Shown: positions 50,724 to 59,902, counted from the stretch's first letter. The stretch: 64,000 nucleotides of DNA from G963701675 sp963701675 (GCA_963701675.1 OY969623.1:1860001-1924000), one strand, 5' to 3'. The notes: generated by a model not told the origin, from the letters alone. Made by a program: numbers and translations.

Positions 50724-53375
50724 TTGGACTCCATTCTTCTTCGATCCGCGGCGGGCTTCGACCCGCCCAGCACCCAAGCGAACCCGGAGCACTATCGATC
50801 TAGTAGCCGCCACTTTGAAGATCGAGTCGAGACAGCAGCCGATCACTTGATCACTGTGCCGACTTTTCGCACCGTTTACCAAGCTGCTCCGGCCGTTGCA
50901 GATCGTGAAGCGGTTAGAGGTTTCAACAATGCCGCAGGCTACTTGGCCACGCGGCCGCGATCATCACCCAACGAATCAAGCCCCGATAGGGCACTCTCAT
51001 ACGCTGACCGCTTCATCAGGGCTTCCATGAACTTTGACCCTTCGACCCAGCCAGTCGGTGAAACAACTCATGAAAAAAGCTCGTACCACTTTTCAACCCT
51101 CACCGCATCAGCAGCCATGCCGGCCCACAGCTCTGGTTTGCCGCTGTACTTTGAGAAGAATGTGGGCCAAGCGGGCGAAGGGCTGGATTTCGTTGCCCGC
51201 GGATCGGGTTACACGCTCGGCCTGAGCGCCACTGAAGCCATTATGGCATTTCCCCCGTCGGACGTGGCGTGCGGCAAACGTTCGCAGGCACACCGCGAAC
51301 TGACCGCCCCGATACGTGCGCGCGAACCTGACGCGCCTCACTCTGGTTATTGCAAGGACACGTTGCCACCCGCTCTGGTGCGAATGCAACTTCTTGGCAG
51401 CAATTCCGCGTCTTCGGCGGTTGGCGCAGAACCGCTCATCACCGAGGCCAATTACTTCCTCGGCAATGACCCCGCCCAATGGCATGCTAGCGTGCCGACC
51501 TTCGGACGCGTGCATTACGACAACGTCTACCCCGGTATCGATCTTGTCTACCACAGCAAGAACGGGCAGTTGGAATACGATTTCGTCGTGTTTCCGGGTG
51601 CGGACTCGAAGCAAATCCAGCTTTCGTTCAAGGGCGCCGACAACTTGGAAATCGATGACGCTGGCAACCTGGTCCTGCAAACCGGCGATATCGAGCTGCG
51701 GCAGCAGAAGCCGTACCTCTATCAGGAATCAAAAGGCGCCCGACAGGTTGTAGATGGAGAATTCAAAATCGAGAGTTCCGAATTCGGAGTCCGGAACTCA
51801 GAATCTTCCAATTCTGCTTCCCCATGTCTGTTGCCTCCTGCGTCCTGCCTGCGGCCGATTGTCTCTTTCGAGGTCGGTCCCTACGATGCCAGCCGACCGT
51901 TGGTGATCGATCCGTTGGTATTAGCCTACTCGACTTACCTCGGCGGCAGTTATTTTGATTTCGCCTGGGATGTGGCTGTCGACTCCAACGGTAGCGCCTA
52001 CGTAACCGGTGAAACAGGATCGCTGGATTTTCCGCACATCGATCCGATCCAGGAGTACGGCGGCAACTGGGACGCATTTGTCACGAAGCTTAGTCCGAAC
52101 GGGCTTTCGGTTGTTTATTCAACGTACATCGGCGGCTTCTATTACGACCGCGGACAAGGTATCGCCGTGGACGCATCAGGCGCTGTCTACATTGCTGGAG
52201 TGACGGTTGGGTGGGATTTTCCAACCACTCCTGCTTCGTTTCAGGAAGAAATCGCCAGCGGGTGCACGGGAGACACGGCCTGTGCAGAAGGTTTTGTTAC
52301 GAAGCTTGATCCAAGCGGTTCATCGATTGCCTACTCTACTTTCCTTGGCGGAACGGCGGGAGATTCGGCAGATGACGTCGCGATAGACGCCGTCGGAAAT
52401 GTCTACGTCAAGGGCATGACTAGTTCTGCGAACTTCCCCACACTGAATGCCATGCAGCCGGAATACGGAGGCGGTGGCATTTGCACGACGGGGAGTTTTT
52501 CTTATCCGTGCAAGGATGCCTTTGTCACTAAGCTCAATGCCGCGGGATCGGCGTTGGTTTATTCGACCTATCTGGGCGGCAACAAGGACGAAGGCTTTTC
52601 CTTCGGCTTCGGCGGTATCGCGGTCGACACTGCTGGCAATGCGTATGTATCCGGCGAAACCTCGTCACCTAACTTTCCAAGCGTGAACGCGGTGCAACCG
52701 ACCTACGGCGGTGGTGCGTTTGATGCCTTCGCCGCGAAATTGAGCGCGGGTGGTTCGGCGTTCGTGTTTTCAACGTTTCTTGGTGGCAATTTGGGCGACT
52801 CGGGACACGGCATCGCCACCGACTCGTTAGGGAACGCGTATGTCGTCGGGGTCACGGCTTCCGCCAACTTTCCAACAACTTCCACGTCTTACCAGCCGAC
52901 GAAAAGTGACAACAGCGATGCCTTCATTTCCAAGATCAGCTCGACCGGCTCGCAATTCGTTTATTCGACTTTCCTAGGCGGTAAGCATTACGATTGGGGC
53001 ATTGCGATCGCCGTGGACCAGCCGGGGCAAGCCTACTTAACCGGATGGACTTATTCCGCGAACTTCCCGACCGTCATGGCCTTTCAGCCGGTGTACGCAG
53101 GCGCAGAAGACTCCTTTGTTGCCACCTTGTCTCCACAAGGAAACGCGCTGGACTTTTCGAGCTACTTGGGTGGTAGCACCGGAACGGAAGAATCGCATGG
53201 TATCGCACTCGACCCATTTGGAAACGCTTATGTGGTTGGCGGTAGCGATTCATCGAACTTTCCGACCAAGAATGCGATTCAGCCGACATACGCGGGAAAC
53301 CGAGACGCGTTCATAGCCAAAGTGAGCCGCGTCGTGCGCCAACAAGCGAAAGCGAAAGTGTCCGGCGAAAGCTAG
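50724..53375 (+). CDS. SBBP-repeat beta-propeller surface protein
   Basis: An 883-codon frame; with the segment at 50543 the protein is about 944 residues. After a Ser/Pro-rich linker comes the domain that typically precedes SBBP repeats (LPLYFEKNVGQAGEGLDFVA, then YEFDFVVFPGAD-type strands near NGQLEYDFVVFPGADSKQIQ). About eight SBBP repeats follow with the consensus VYSTYLGGxxxDxGxGIAVDxxGNAYVxGxTxSxNFPT (for example SKISSTGSQFVYSTFLGG). These repeats form extracellular propeller-like structures. At about 51755-51850 a low-complexity stretch (ESSEFGVRNSESSNSASPCL) interrupts one domain. It lies head-on to the delta-60-repeat gene. Confidence 0.92.
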   Translation: MDSILLRSAAGFDPPSTQANPEHYRSSSRHFEDRVETAADHLITVPTFRTVYQAAPAVADREAVRGFNNAAGYLATRPRSSPNESSPDRALSYADRFIRASMNFDPSTQPVGETTHEKSSYHFSTLTASAAMPAHSSGLPLYFEKNVGQAGEGLDFVARGSGYTLGLSATEAIMAFPPSDVACGKRSQAHRELTAPIRAREPDAPHSGYCKDTLPPALVRMQLLGSNSASSAVGAEPLITEANYFLGNDPAQWHASVPTFGRVHYDNVYPGIDLVYHSKNGQLEYDFVVFPGADSKQIQLSFKGADNLEIDDAGNLVLQTGDIELRQQKPYLYQESKGARQVVDGEFKIESSEFGVRNSESSNSASPCLLPPASCLRPIVSFEVGPYDASRPLVIDPLVLAYSTYLGGSYFDFAWDVAVDSNGSAYVTGETGSLDFPHIDPIQEYGGNWDAFVTKLSPNGLSVVYSTYIGGFYYDRGQGIAVDASGAVYIAGVTVGWDFPTTPASFQEEIASGCTGDTACAEGFVTKLDPSGSSIAYSTFLGGTAGDSADDVAIDAVGNVYVKGMTSSANFPTLNAMQPEYGGGGICTTGSFSYPCKDAFVTKLNAAGSALVYSTYLGGNKDEGFSFGFGGIAVDTAGNAYVSGETSSPNFPSVNAVQPTYGGGAFDAFAAKLSAGGSAFVFSTFLGGNLGDSGHGIATDSLGNAYVVGVTASANFPTTSTSYQPTKSDNSDAFISKISSTGSQFVYSTFLGGKHYDWGIAIAVDQPGQAYLTGWTYSANFPTVMAFQPVYAGAEDSFVATLSPQGNALDFSSYLGGSTGTEESHGIALDPFGNAYVVGGSDSSNFPTKNAIQPTYAGNRDAFIAKVSRVVRQQAKAKVSGES

Positions 53376-53383
53376 GCAACCTC

Positions 53384-53418
53384 GGTGTTCTCCCGGCGTT
53401 AACAAGCGGAAGAACACC
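53384..53418. terminator. Hairpin between convergent genes, possible terminator
   Basis: GGTGTTCT (53384-53391) pairs with AGAACACC (53411-53418) across a 19-base loop in the 68-bp gap between two converging genes. There is no T-run after it, so it is at best a weak or factor-dependent terminator. Confidence 0.3.
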
Positions 53419-53443
53419 AAGGGTCCGACGCTCAGCACGGGGG

Positions 53444-55135
53444 TCAAACTAGCGCATCGGCTTCCTGGGTAAACAACAGGTCGGGGAGGAGAGTTGTCAG
53501 AGCCAGGTGCAGAGCATTTCCCGTTTCGGCGGACGCACTGCCCCACCATGGATCGACGGACACCTCCGGATCGGCTATCTGCGTTTCCGCTGTCGAATTG
53601 GCTTCTTGCGGGATCGCCGCCCTTTTGCCTGCTCCCCTTGAATAGGCCAAGTTGTCGGAGTCGAGGCTCCCGCCGACTCCTGAACCGCCCGTCCCGGCGA
53701 GGGCCGACTCGCTTTCAACGCTTACACGTATCGTCGCAAAGGCCGCCGCACTAGAGTCAGTGTGGAAGCCGCCGGCCACGATCTTCCCGTCACTTTGGAT
53801 AGCAACTCCCCAGGCCTGATCAGAATCCCCGCCTGTATTTGGGAATCTGGAATTAATCTGATCGATGAAGTGTCCCGTTGAGGTGAAGCGCCCGAGATAA
53901 AACTTGGATTGGCCGGGTAACCCGGCATCATCCGTGGTGAAACCCGCGATGACGATTGTCCCGTCGTCCTGCAAGGTCACCTTCCTGCCTTGGTCAATAT
54001 TCAGAAAATCGTGCAGTTTAATTCCGTTGTTCGCGAAGGTCGGATCCAAGCCGTTATTACCGCCTCTGGCGTTGGGCAGTAAGCGCGCAATGGCGAAGTC
54101 GCCGGTTCCGTTCCCACCAGTGCTCCCAACCATTACAATGTGTTCGTTCGGTTGCCGGATCAGTCCCCACGCGGCATCGGACGTTCCATTGCCCGAGACA
54201 TCAATCGTGCGGAAGCCCGGCGTAGACAAATCGCCGAAATCGGCATCAGACGTCCCGTCGTCTAGGAGACGGAAAGCTGCGAAATCGGTATTGCCATCGA
54301 CCCAGCCGCCGACGAGTATTCGTCGGATGCCCTGTGAATCGAGGTAGGTGTCAACGGTCCGAGCAACATTGCTCGTGCTCGCAATCGCATAGGTGGCTCG
54401 GCCATCGCCGTCAAAGCTGTTATCGAAGGCGCCATTTGGAAGTAAACGGGCAACGGCAAAACGTGTCTGACCACTAAACTGTGCCCGGCCCACAACCAAA
54501 ATGCGACCAAGATCATCGACGTCGACGCCGAAGGCTTCGCCGCTGAGCATCATCTCATTTTGATGGACAAAACGAATACTGACCTGTCCGGGCGGGTCGT
54601 TAGCGCCTTGAAAGCCGGTGTTGTCCCAACTGCCATCCGCGCGAAAGCGCATCAATCCAAACCGGAACGTAGTTGGGTTTGATGGATCGGGCGCGACCCC
54701 CCCGGCCGCTACTATCCACTGGTTACTAGGCTGAATGGCCAAGGCCCGAATGCGATCATCGACTCCGTAGAATGACTGGGTATTGACGCCGTCCATATCG
54801 AAAGTGGAATCGAGCCTACCATTCGTACCTACGCGCGCCACGCGGAATTTTTTGACACCACCTTCACCGACGATACCCCCCAAGACGATTTTATCGTCAA
54901 GTGGCTGAATGATCATCGCGCCTGCCTCCGCGAATCCTTCACTGCCCGCCTGGAGAAAGGCGTGCCCGTCAGGGTAGATCGGAGGATGGGTGTACGTCGG
55001 ATCGAAGACCAATGTCACGAGTCTCCGGTCTTCTAGGGCCTCGAACGTCAATTTCGTACGACGTTCCGTCGTTCTGGCGCGCCGAATTCTATTTAGGCGA
55101 CGGGAAACCGCGAACGGTGTGATGGAGGTAATCAT
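53444..55135 (-). CDS. Delta-60-repeat propeller protein with LEDRRL-type N-terminal motif
   Basis: A 563-residue protein from ATG 55135. It starts with a basic segment and KLTFEALEDRRLVTLVFDPT, a variant of the short N-terminal motif in planctomycete exported proteins. About eight repeats of the delta-60 type follow (RALAIQPSNQWIVAAGGVAP, FAVARLLPNGAFDNSFDGDG, AWGVAIQSDGKIVAGGFHTD), which are thought to form a beta-propeller. The acidic, Ser-rich C terminus has no anchor motif I recognise. The repeat family is well supported; the biological role is not known. Confidence 0.93.
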   Translation of the reverse strand: MITSITPFAVSRRLNRIRRARTTERRTKLTFEALEDRRLVTLVFDPTYTHPPIYPDGHAFLQAGSEGFAEAGAMIIQPLDDKIVLGGIVGEGGVKKFRVARVGTNGRLDSTFDMDGVNTQSFYGVDDRIRALAIQPSNQWIVAAGGVAPDPSNPTTFRFGLMRFRADGSWDNTGFQGANDPPGQVSIRFVHQNEMMLSGEAFGVDVDDLGRILVVGRAQFSGQTRFAVARLLPNGAFDNSFDGDGRATYAIASTSNVARTVDTYLDSQGIRRILVGGWVDGNTDFAAFRLLDDGTSDADFGDLSTPGFRTIDVSGNGTSDAAWGLIRQPNEHIVMVGSTGGNGTGDFAIARLLPNARGGNNGLDPTFANNGIKLHDFLNIDQGRKVTLQDDGTIVIAGFTTDDAGLPGQSKFYLGRFTSTGHFIDQINSRFPNTGGDSDQAWGVAIQSDGKIVAGGFHTDSSAAAFATIRVSVESESALAGTGGSGVGGSLDSDNLAYSRGAGKRAAIPQEANSTAETQIADPEVSVDPWWGSASAETGNALHLALTTLLPDLLFTQEADALV

Positions 55136-55521
55136 GGGAAGGGCCTTTCATCTATTCGTCTCGTTGCAGATTGCAAACGTTGCAATCATCTGCGAGATCA
55201 TCCCTTCGGCGCGGAAAGGCCCGACATGAAAATCGTCAAGATCGCGGTGGGTCTCATTTTTCGGCTCCCGCCCGTCCATCGGTGAGACGACCGGAGACCG
55301 CTGCCACATAATGGTCTGGGATTACTGACAGGCAGTGGCGGACTAGGCTAAGGGCCCAATCGCGCACCATAGGGAACCCTGGGCCTGGATGTCAGACCAC
55401 AGTTACCTCGTGAAATTCTCTGTCGGGTTATGGGCAGTGACGGGGATTATCCGGTATCAGGGCGACCTGCCCTCGCTTGATGAAAGTGCGCAGAATCGAG
55501 GATAACGAAGAGATTGGGAGG
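55136..55521. other. Intergenic region, no gene seen
   Basis: About 390 bases between the delta-60-repeat gene and a sigma factor remnant. No feature beyond probable promoters is supported. Confidence 0.4.
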
Positions 55522-55822
55522 ATGACCGTGCGCTCAACGGGTTCCATCACGCGTTTTGATTAGTCAGCTAAGATCATCGGATCAAAGGAAGCGGAATGAG
55601 GCCGCCAACCAGATCTGGAGGCGGTTCTTTCGCAAGCTGCTGGCGTGGGCTCAGCAGCGCCTCGATGCGCGAATTCGCGTCGTTGAAGACGAAGAAGGCG
55701 TGACCCAAGGCATGTTCAAGAGCTTGTGTCTGTGCATAGATCGTGGCGGTTTTGAACTCGATGGTCGTATTGAATGCCCGGACCCGCGCGGAGACGGTAT
55801 GGCTACGTTGATCTTCGCGTAG
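55522..55822 (+). pseudogene. ECF sigma factor remnant (region 2 only)
   Basis: ATG 55522 is preceded by GGGAGG. The first codons (MTVRSTGSITR) are separated from the rest by one extra T in TTTT 55554-55557. The continuation LISQLRSSDQRKRNEAANQI, WRRFFRKLLAWAQQRLDARI and VEDEEGVTQGMFKSLCL matches planctomycete ECF region 2. After FELDGR the expected region 2/4 linker and HTH are replaced by unrelated residues. The -35-binding half is lost, so it cannot act as a sigma factor. Confidence 0.8.
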
Positions 55823-55910
55823 CTAGACCCTTCCTAAATTGCGGGTCGGTGCTAACGACACGTCATGAAGTAAGTTGGACGCTTAGGTTCCGTGTACCAC
55901 TAGTAGTCCG

Positions 55911-56537
55911 TCACTCAGGAAGTGACGGGTAAAGTTGGCGGAGTTTGATGCGGGCATCGTGCGTGGTGAAGCGCCACTTGACTTCGACCATTCGCTCGTT
56001 GCGATCATTCTCCCACGGCCCGACCGCGCGACGCAGTTGTGGAATGCTTCCGATACGCCGGTCGAGGCATTGGCGTGTCAATGCGCTTAGTTCGATCTCG
56101 GCCATGTTGAGCCAACTGCCGTGTTTGGGGGTGTAATGCCACTCCAGCTTGTTCGCAATCCGACGCGCTTGCTCGGCCGGAAATGTCTCATACAGACAGG
56201 CCGGCGTGTGCGTGTTGAGATTGTCGACCACCAGCACCACCCGCTCGGCGTCGGCATGCAGTTCTTCGACCAGCCAGCGCAACACCTCCGCGAAGTCTTT
56301 GGCCGTGCGCCGCTCGGTTACTTGCACCGCCCGCCAACCCAACAACGGCTCGAAAACCATGAACAGATTGGCCACCCCATGACGGCGGTATTCATAGTCA
56401 TACCGCATCCGCCGCCCCGGCGCTGCACGCAGGGGTCGGCGTACCTCCTCCACGAGTTGCTTGGGCACTTCGTCCACACAAACCAACGGCCGCAACGGGT
56501 CGTACGGCCGGTGATATACGTCGAGGACATCCTCCAT
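55911..56537 (-). CDS. IS630-family transposase, DDE half (copy 1)
   Basis: The catalytic half of the transposase: Asp in PLVCVDEVPKQL, Asp in VVLVVDNLNTHTPACLYETF, Glu in SWLNMAEIELSAL, the DDE triad of the IS630/Tc1-mariner superfamily. The ATG at 56537 is internal. The frame is open back to an A7 run (T7 at 56608-56614 on the plus strand), where a -1 shift from the upstream ORF would read KKNALKPHLKEQWCIPPTQS straight into it. It is therefore expected to be made as a fusion by programmed frameshifting. Confidence 0.93.
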   Translation of the reverse strand: MEDVLDVYHRPYDPLRPLVCVDEVPKQLVEEVRRPLRAAPGRRMRYDYEYRRHGVANLFMVFEPLLGWRAVQVTERRTAKDFAEVLRWLVEELHADAERVVLVVDNLNTHTPACLYETFPAEQARRIANKLEWHYTPKHGSWLNMAEIELSALTRQCLDRRIGSIPQLRRAVGPWENDRNERMVEVKWRFTTHDARIKLRQLYPSLPE

Positions 56538-56599
56538 GCGGGCGACGAACTCGGCCGACTGCGTCGGTGGGATGCACCATTGCTCCTTGAGGTGCGGTT

Positions 56600-57052
56600 T
56601 CAGGGCGTTTTTTTGAGGACGCGTCGCACGGTCTCGTACGAGATGTCGTCGACAACCTCCAGTTCAACCAAACGGCCCGCCAGCAATTTCAAAGTCCAAG
56701 CAGCGCGTCCATCGGGAGGGGCCGAGCAAGCCAAGGCAATGAGTCGCGCCTCCGCCCGGCCATCCAACTTGCGTGGCCGACTCGGCTCGTCCTGCGGCTT
56801 GCGGTATAAGGCCGCTTCTAAGCCGCGCTCAACAAAGCGTTGTCGGACCCGCTCTACCGTCCGCACCCCGACCTCCAGCGCATCCGCGATTTCCACATCC
56901 GTTAACGCTGGCCGGGCATCAGGCTGGTCTGCTTGCAGAAGTACCCTCGCCCGCGTCAGAGTTAAAGCCGACGTTTTTCCCCGTGACACCATGCGGGAGA
57001 GATGTTCACGTTCTTCATCAGTCAACGTTACCACGTACTTCTTGTTGGACAC
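56600..57052 (-). CDS. IS630-family transposase, HTH half (copy 1)
   Basis: The preferred start is GTG 57052 with GGAAAGGAG upstream (an ATG at 57115 is less likely). It encodes NKKYVVTLTDEEREHLSRMV and a paired HTH (LTDVEIADALEVGVRTVERV, RQRFVERGLEAALYRKPQDE), the DNA-binding domains of IS630 transposases. It ends VRRVLKKTP at 56600, just after the A7 slippery run. Alone it would be a DNA-binding protein that could regulate transposition. Confidence 0.92.
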   Translation of the reverse strand: MSNKKYVVTLTDEEREHLSRMVSRGKTSALTLTRARVLLQADQPDARPALTDVEIADALEVGVRTVERVRQRFVERGLEAALYRKPQDEPSRPRKLDGRAEARLIALACSAPPDGRAAWTLKLLAGRLVELEVVDDISYETVRRVLKKTP

Positions 57053-57199
57053 CACGGACTCCTTTCCGATGGGTAGGAAAGGAGTTATTTCAGCTGACCG
57101 CACACTGCCCGTCAACTGGAACGTGATGGTCTACTAGCACTTACAGGATATTGGTCCACGCGCCTCGCCCTTTAATCTCCAAGCAACCTCCACGGATGG

Positions 57200-57460
57200 T
57201 CAGTAAGGCCGGCTTCCATCGCCGGTGTCGTCTTGACCCTGTTCGCTTCCTTGGTCAGTGTAACCGTGAGGGCGAACAAAGTTGTAGACCACGAAGGACC
57301 AGCCGAGTGACGTTTCGTGATCCCATTTCTTTGAGAAAGCATTCGTCAATCGAGTCAGCCTGCGATCCGGCATCCTCATGCTCAAGTTGTGGTGCTCAAC
57401 GTGGTTTGTGCAACTCTTGTCCGCGTCCGGGTTCGGCTCTCTTGCAACAACCAAAGGCAC
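57200..57460 (-). pseudogene. Transposase C-terminal fragment (IS1-like DDE type)
   Basis: The frame reads NHVEHHNLSMRMPDRRLTRL, TNAFSKKWDHETSLGWSFVV and YNFVRPHGY. This matches the conserved end of a widespread small transposase (VERxNLTMRMxxRRFTRLTNxFSKK, YNFxRxH). The catalytic start is absent and the end runs into unrelated sequence. A decayed insertion. Confidence 0.75.
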
Positions 57461-57492
57461 AGACGCCGACGAACGTTGCCGGCAGAGCTAAG

Positions 57493-57577
57493 GAACTTTT
57501 CATTTTTTCAAATATTGCGCGTCAGCTTCAGTAGAAAAATGTGTCTTATGAAGGCGACGGGTAAGCCACGTGTTCAG
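57493..57577 (+). repeat. Repeat shared by the upstream regions of two TPR-CHAT genes, copy 2
   Basis: Counterpart of 44987-45073, beginning at GAACTTTTCA and ending CCACGTGTTCA. It lies about 140 bp upstream of ATG 57712, whereas copy 1 is about 600 bp upstream of ATG 45672. Confidence 0.8.
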
Positions 57578-57669
57578 CATGAAGCGCGGGCTAATTTAGT
57601 AACCGTCGAGGGAGACAAGCACAAACGCACCTGCACACCCCTGTCCTACTGGGCTGGCTTTGTCCTCTA
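57578..57669 (+). pseudogene. Tail remnant of a further CHAT gene
   Basis: The frame encodes HKRTCTPLSYWAGFVL and stops. This matches the final residues of both other CHAT proteins here (PPQYWAGFVLSGDWR, SPKYWASFVLSGDWR). Only the last 15 or so codons survive, 43 bp ahead of the next TPR-CHAT start, indicating that another TPR-CHAT gene once preceded it. Confidence 0.65.
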
Positions 57670-57711
57670 AGGCGACTAGCACTGCGGGGGCGGACGACGA
57701 CTACCGAGGAG

Positions 57712-58666
57712 TTGCGCATGCGATTTGATCCAAGCAGCGGGATGTTGAAAGTCCTGCTTTTCGCGGCGGTGTTCTCCCTCTCTCTAGCCGATGACAAGAA
57801 ACCAACGGACACGCCCGACAAACTTGGCCATGAGCAGCAGGCCAAATTGAAGGAGCGCGAGCGATTGAAGAGGGAAGTTGAGCTGCTTCGACAGCAAAAC
57901 AAACTTGCTGAAGCCCTCGCGGCATGTGAGAAGAAATTGGCGATCGAGCAACAACTGTGGGGCACGTTAAGCGACGACATTATCACGTCTTTGAATCAGC
58001 TTGCCGAAATGCACGAAGAGCGTGAGGAATGGCCGGCCGCGACAAAGCGTCGCGAACACGTATTGCAGGCCCAGGTTCAGCGCTACGGCGAACGTGACTG
58101 GCGAGCCGCGGACGCTAGGCGAAGCTTGGCTGACACCGAGCGCTTAGTCCATATGTCGGTCGACGATCGGCGGGAGCTGAGGAAGGCTTCACAACTCGAT
58201 CGTGAGGTACTACGTCTTCACGCCGATGGTGAGTATTCCGAAAGCATCAAAGCGTGTCGAACGGGCATGGCTATCAAGGCGAAACTCCTGGGGTCCGATC
58301 ACCTACAAATAGCATCCAATCTGAGCAATTTGGGTGTTCTGCTTCAGGCGACAGGTGATTATCTGCAAGCGCAAACCTATCATGAGCAAGCTCTCGCCGT
58401 GCGCGACAAAGCTCTCGAATCCGAGCATCCCGACAGGGCGACTAGCCTCAATAATCTGGGCTACTTGCTCTTGTCTCAGGGGGACTATGCGCGAGCGCGG
58501 CGATACATCGAGCAAGCGATAGCGGTTTACCAAAAAACTCTCGGCAGCGATCATCCGCACACAGCAGCCAGCTCACAGAATCTGGCATCCGTGTTTCAAG
58601 CGCAGGGGGACTTCGCGGAGGCACGGAAGTATTATGAACAAGCCTTGAGCATTCACAAAAAGGCAC
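57712..58666 (+). pseudogene. TPR-CHAT gene interrupted by IS630, part 1 (N terminus and TPRs)
   Basis: ATG 57712 starts a probable signal peptide (MLKVLLFAAVFSLSLADDKK), a Lys/Glu-rich coil (KLKERERLKREVELLRQQNK) and three to four TPR units (LGSDHLQIASNLSNLGVLLQ). It is paralogous to 45672. Native coding ends at SIHKKAL where the IS630 copy 2 begins. Removing the IS and one TA reads KKALGPHHSKTATSLNSLGC in frame. As it stands, translation would enter the IS and stop after 9 codons. Confidence 0.92.
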
Positions 58667-58676
58667 TAGTAGTCCG

Positions 58677-59303
58677 TCACTCAGGAAGTGACGGGTAAAG
58701 TTGGCGGAGTTTGATGCGGGCATCGTGCGTGGTGAAGCGCCACTTGACTTCGACCATTCGCTCGTTGCGATCATTCTCCCACGGCCCGACCGCGCGACGC
58801 AGTTGTGGAATGCTTCCGATACGCCGGTCGAGGCATTGGCGTGTCAATGCGCTTAGTTCGATCTCGGCCATGTTGAGCCAACTGCCGTGTTTGGGGGTGT
58901 AATGCCACTCCAGCTTGTTCGCAATCCGACGCGCTTGCTCGGCCGGAAATGTCTCATACAGACAGGCCGGCGTGTGCGTGTTGAGATTGTCGACCACCAG
59001 CACCACCCGCTCGGCGTCGGCATGCAGTTCTTCGACCAGCCAGCGCAACACCTCCGCGAAGTCTTTGGCCGTGCGCCGCTCGGTTACTTGCACCGCCCGC
59101 CAACCCAACAACGGCTCGAAAACCATGAACAGATTGGCCACCCCATGACGGCGGTATTCATAGTCATACCGCATCCGCCGCCCCGGCGCTGCACGCAGGG
59201 GTCGGCGTACCTCCTCCACGAGTTGCTTGGGCACTTCGTCCACACAAACCAACGGCCGCAACGGGTCGTACGGCCGGTGATATACGTCGAGGACATCCTC
59301 CAT
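58677..59303 (-). CDS. IS630-family transposase, DDE half (copy 2)
   Basis: Same protein as in copy 1, residue for residue, with the DDE triad intact. The slippery run corresponding to copy 1 is T7 at 59374-59380 on the plus strand. Confidence 0.93.
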   Translation of the reverse strand: MEDVLDVYHRPYDPLRPLVCVDEVPKQLVEEVRRPLRAAPGRRMRYDYEYRRHGVANLFMVFEPLLGWRAVQVTERRTAKDFAEVLRWLVEELHADAERVVLVVDNLNTHTPACLYETFPAEQARRIANKLEWHYTPKHGSWLNMAEIELSALTRQCLDRRIGSIPQLRRAVGPWENDRNERMVEVKWRFTTHDARIKLRQLYPSLPE

Positions 59304-59365
59304 GCGGGCGACGAACTCGGCCGACTGCGTCGGTGGGATGCACCATTGCTCCTTGAGGTGCGGTT

Positions 59366-59818
59366 TCAGGGCGTTTTTTTGAGGACGCGTCGCACGGTCT
59401 CGTACGAGATGTCGTCGACAACCTCCAGTTCAACCAAACGGCCCGCCAGCAATTTCAAAGTCCAAGCAGCGCGTCCATCGGGAGGGGCCGAGCAAGCCAA
59501 GGCAATGAGTCGCGCCTCCGCCCGGCCATCCAACTTGCGTGGCCGACTCGGCTCGTCCTGCGGCTTGCGGTATAAGGCCGCTTCTAAGCCGCGCTCAACA
59601 AAGCGTTGTCGGACCCGCTCTACCGTCCGCACCCCGACCTCCAGCGCATCCGCGATTTCCACATCCGTTAACGCTGGCCGGGCATCAGGCTGGTCTGCTT
59701 GCAGAAGTACCCTCGCCCGCGTCAGAGTTAAAGCCGACGTTTTTCCCCGTGACACCATGCGGGAGAGATGTTCACGTTCTTCATCAGTCAACGTTACCAC
59801 GTACTTCTTGTTGGACAC
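59366..59818 (-). CDS. IS630-family transposase, HTH half (copy 2)
   Basis: Identical to the copy 1 HTH half; GTG 59818 with GGAAAGGAG upstream is the preferred start. An ATG at 59881 would add 21 residues. Confidence 0.92.
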   Translation of the reverse strand: MSNKKYVVTLTDEEREHLSRMVSRGKTSALTLTRARVLLQADQPDARPALTDVEIADALEVGVRTVERVRQRFVERGLEAALYRKPQDEPSRPRKLDGRAEARLIALACSAPPDGRAAWTLKLLAGRLVELEVVDDISYETVRRVLKKTP

Positions 59819-59902
59819 CACGGACTCCTTTCCGATGGGTAGGAAAGGAGTTATTTCAGCTGACCGCACACTGCCCGTCAACTGGAACGTGATGGTCTAC
59901 TA

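Larger units (their letters stand above)
55903..57134 (-). mobile_element. IS630-family element, copy 1
   Basis: A 1,232-bp element bounded by TA target duplications (55901-55902 and 57135-57136). The ends GTAGTCCGTCAC and GTGATGGTCTAC are imperfect inverted repeats. It is identical in length and, as far as read, in sequence to copies at 58669 and 60449. The empty site would read CACTAGCAC, a CTAG target. Confidence 0.95.
58669..59900 (-). mobile_element. IS630-family element, copy 2, inside a TPR-CHAT gene
   Basis: 1,232 bp, flanked by TA at 58667-58668 and 59901-59902. Same ends, orientation and A7 slip site as copy 1. The empty site is GCACTAGGTC, again a CTAG target. Precise excision restores the TPR frame. 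Confidence 0.96.

Noticed and set aside
56121..57137. 338-codon plus-strand frame present in all three IS630 copies
   Set aside because: Antisense of the transposase; conserved only because the element is.
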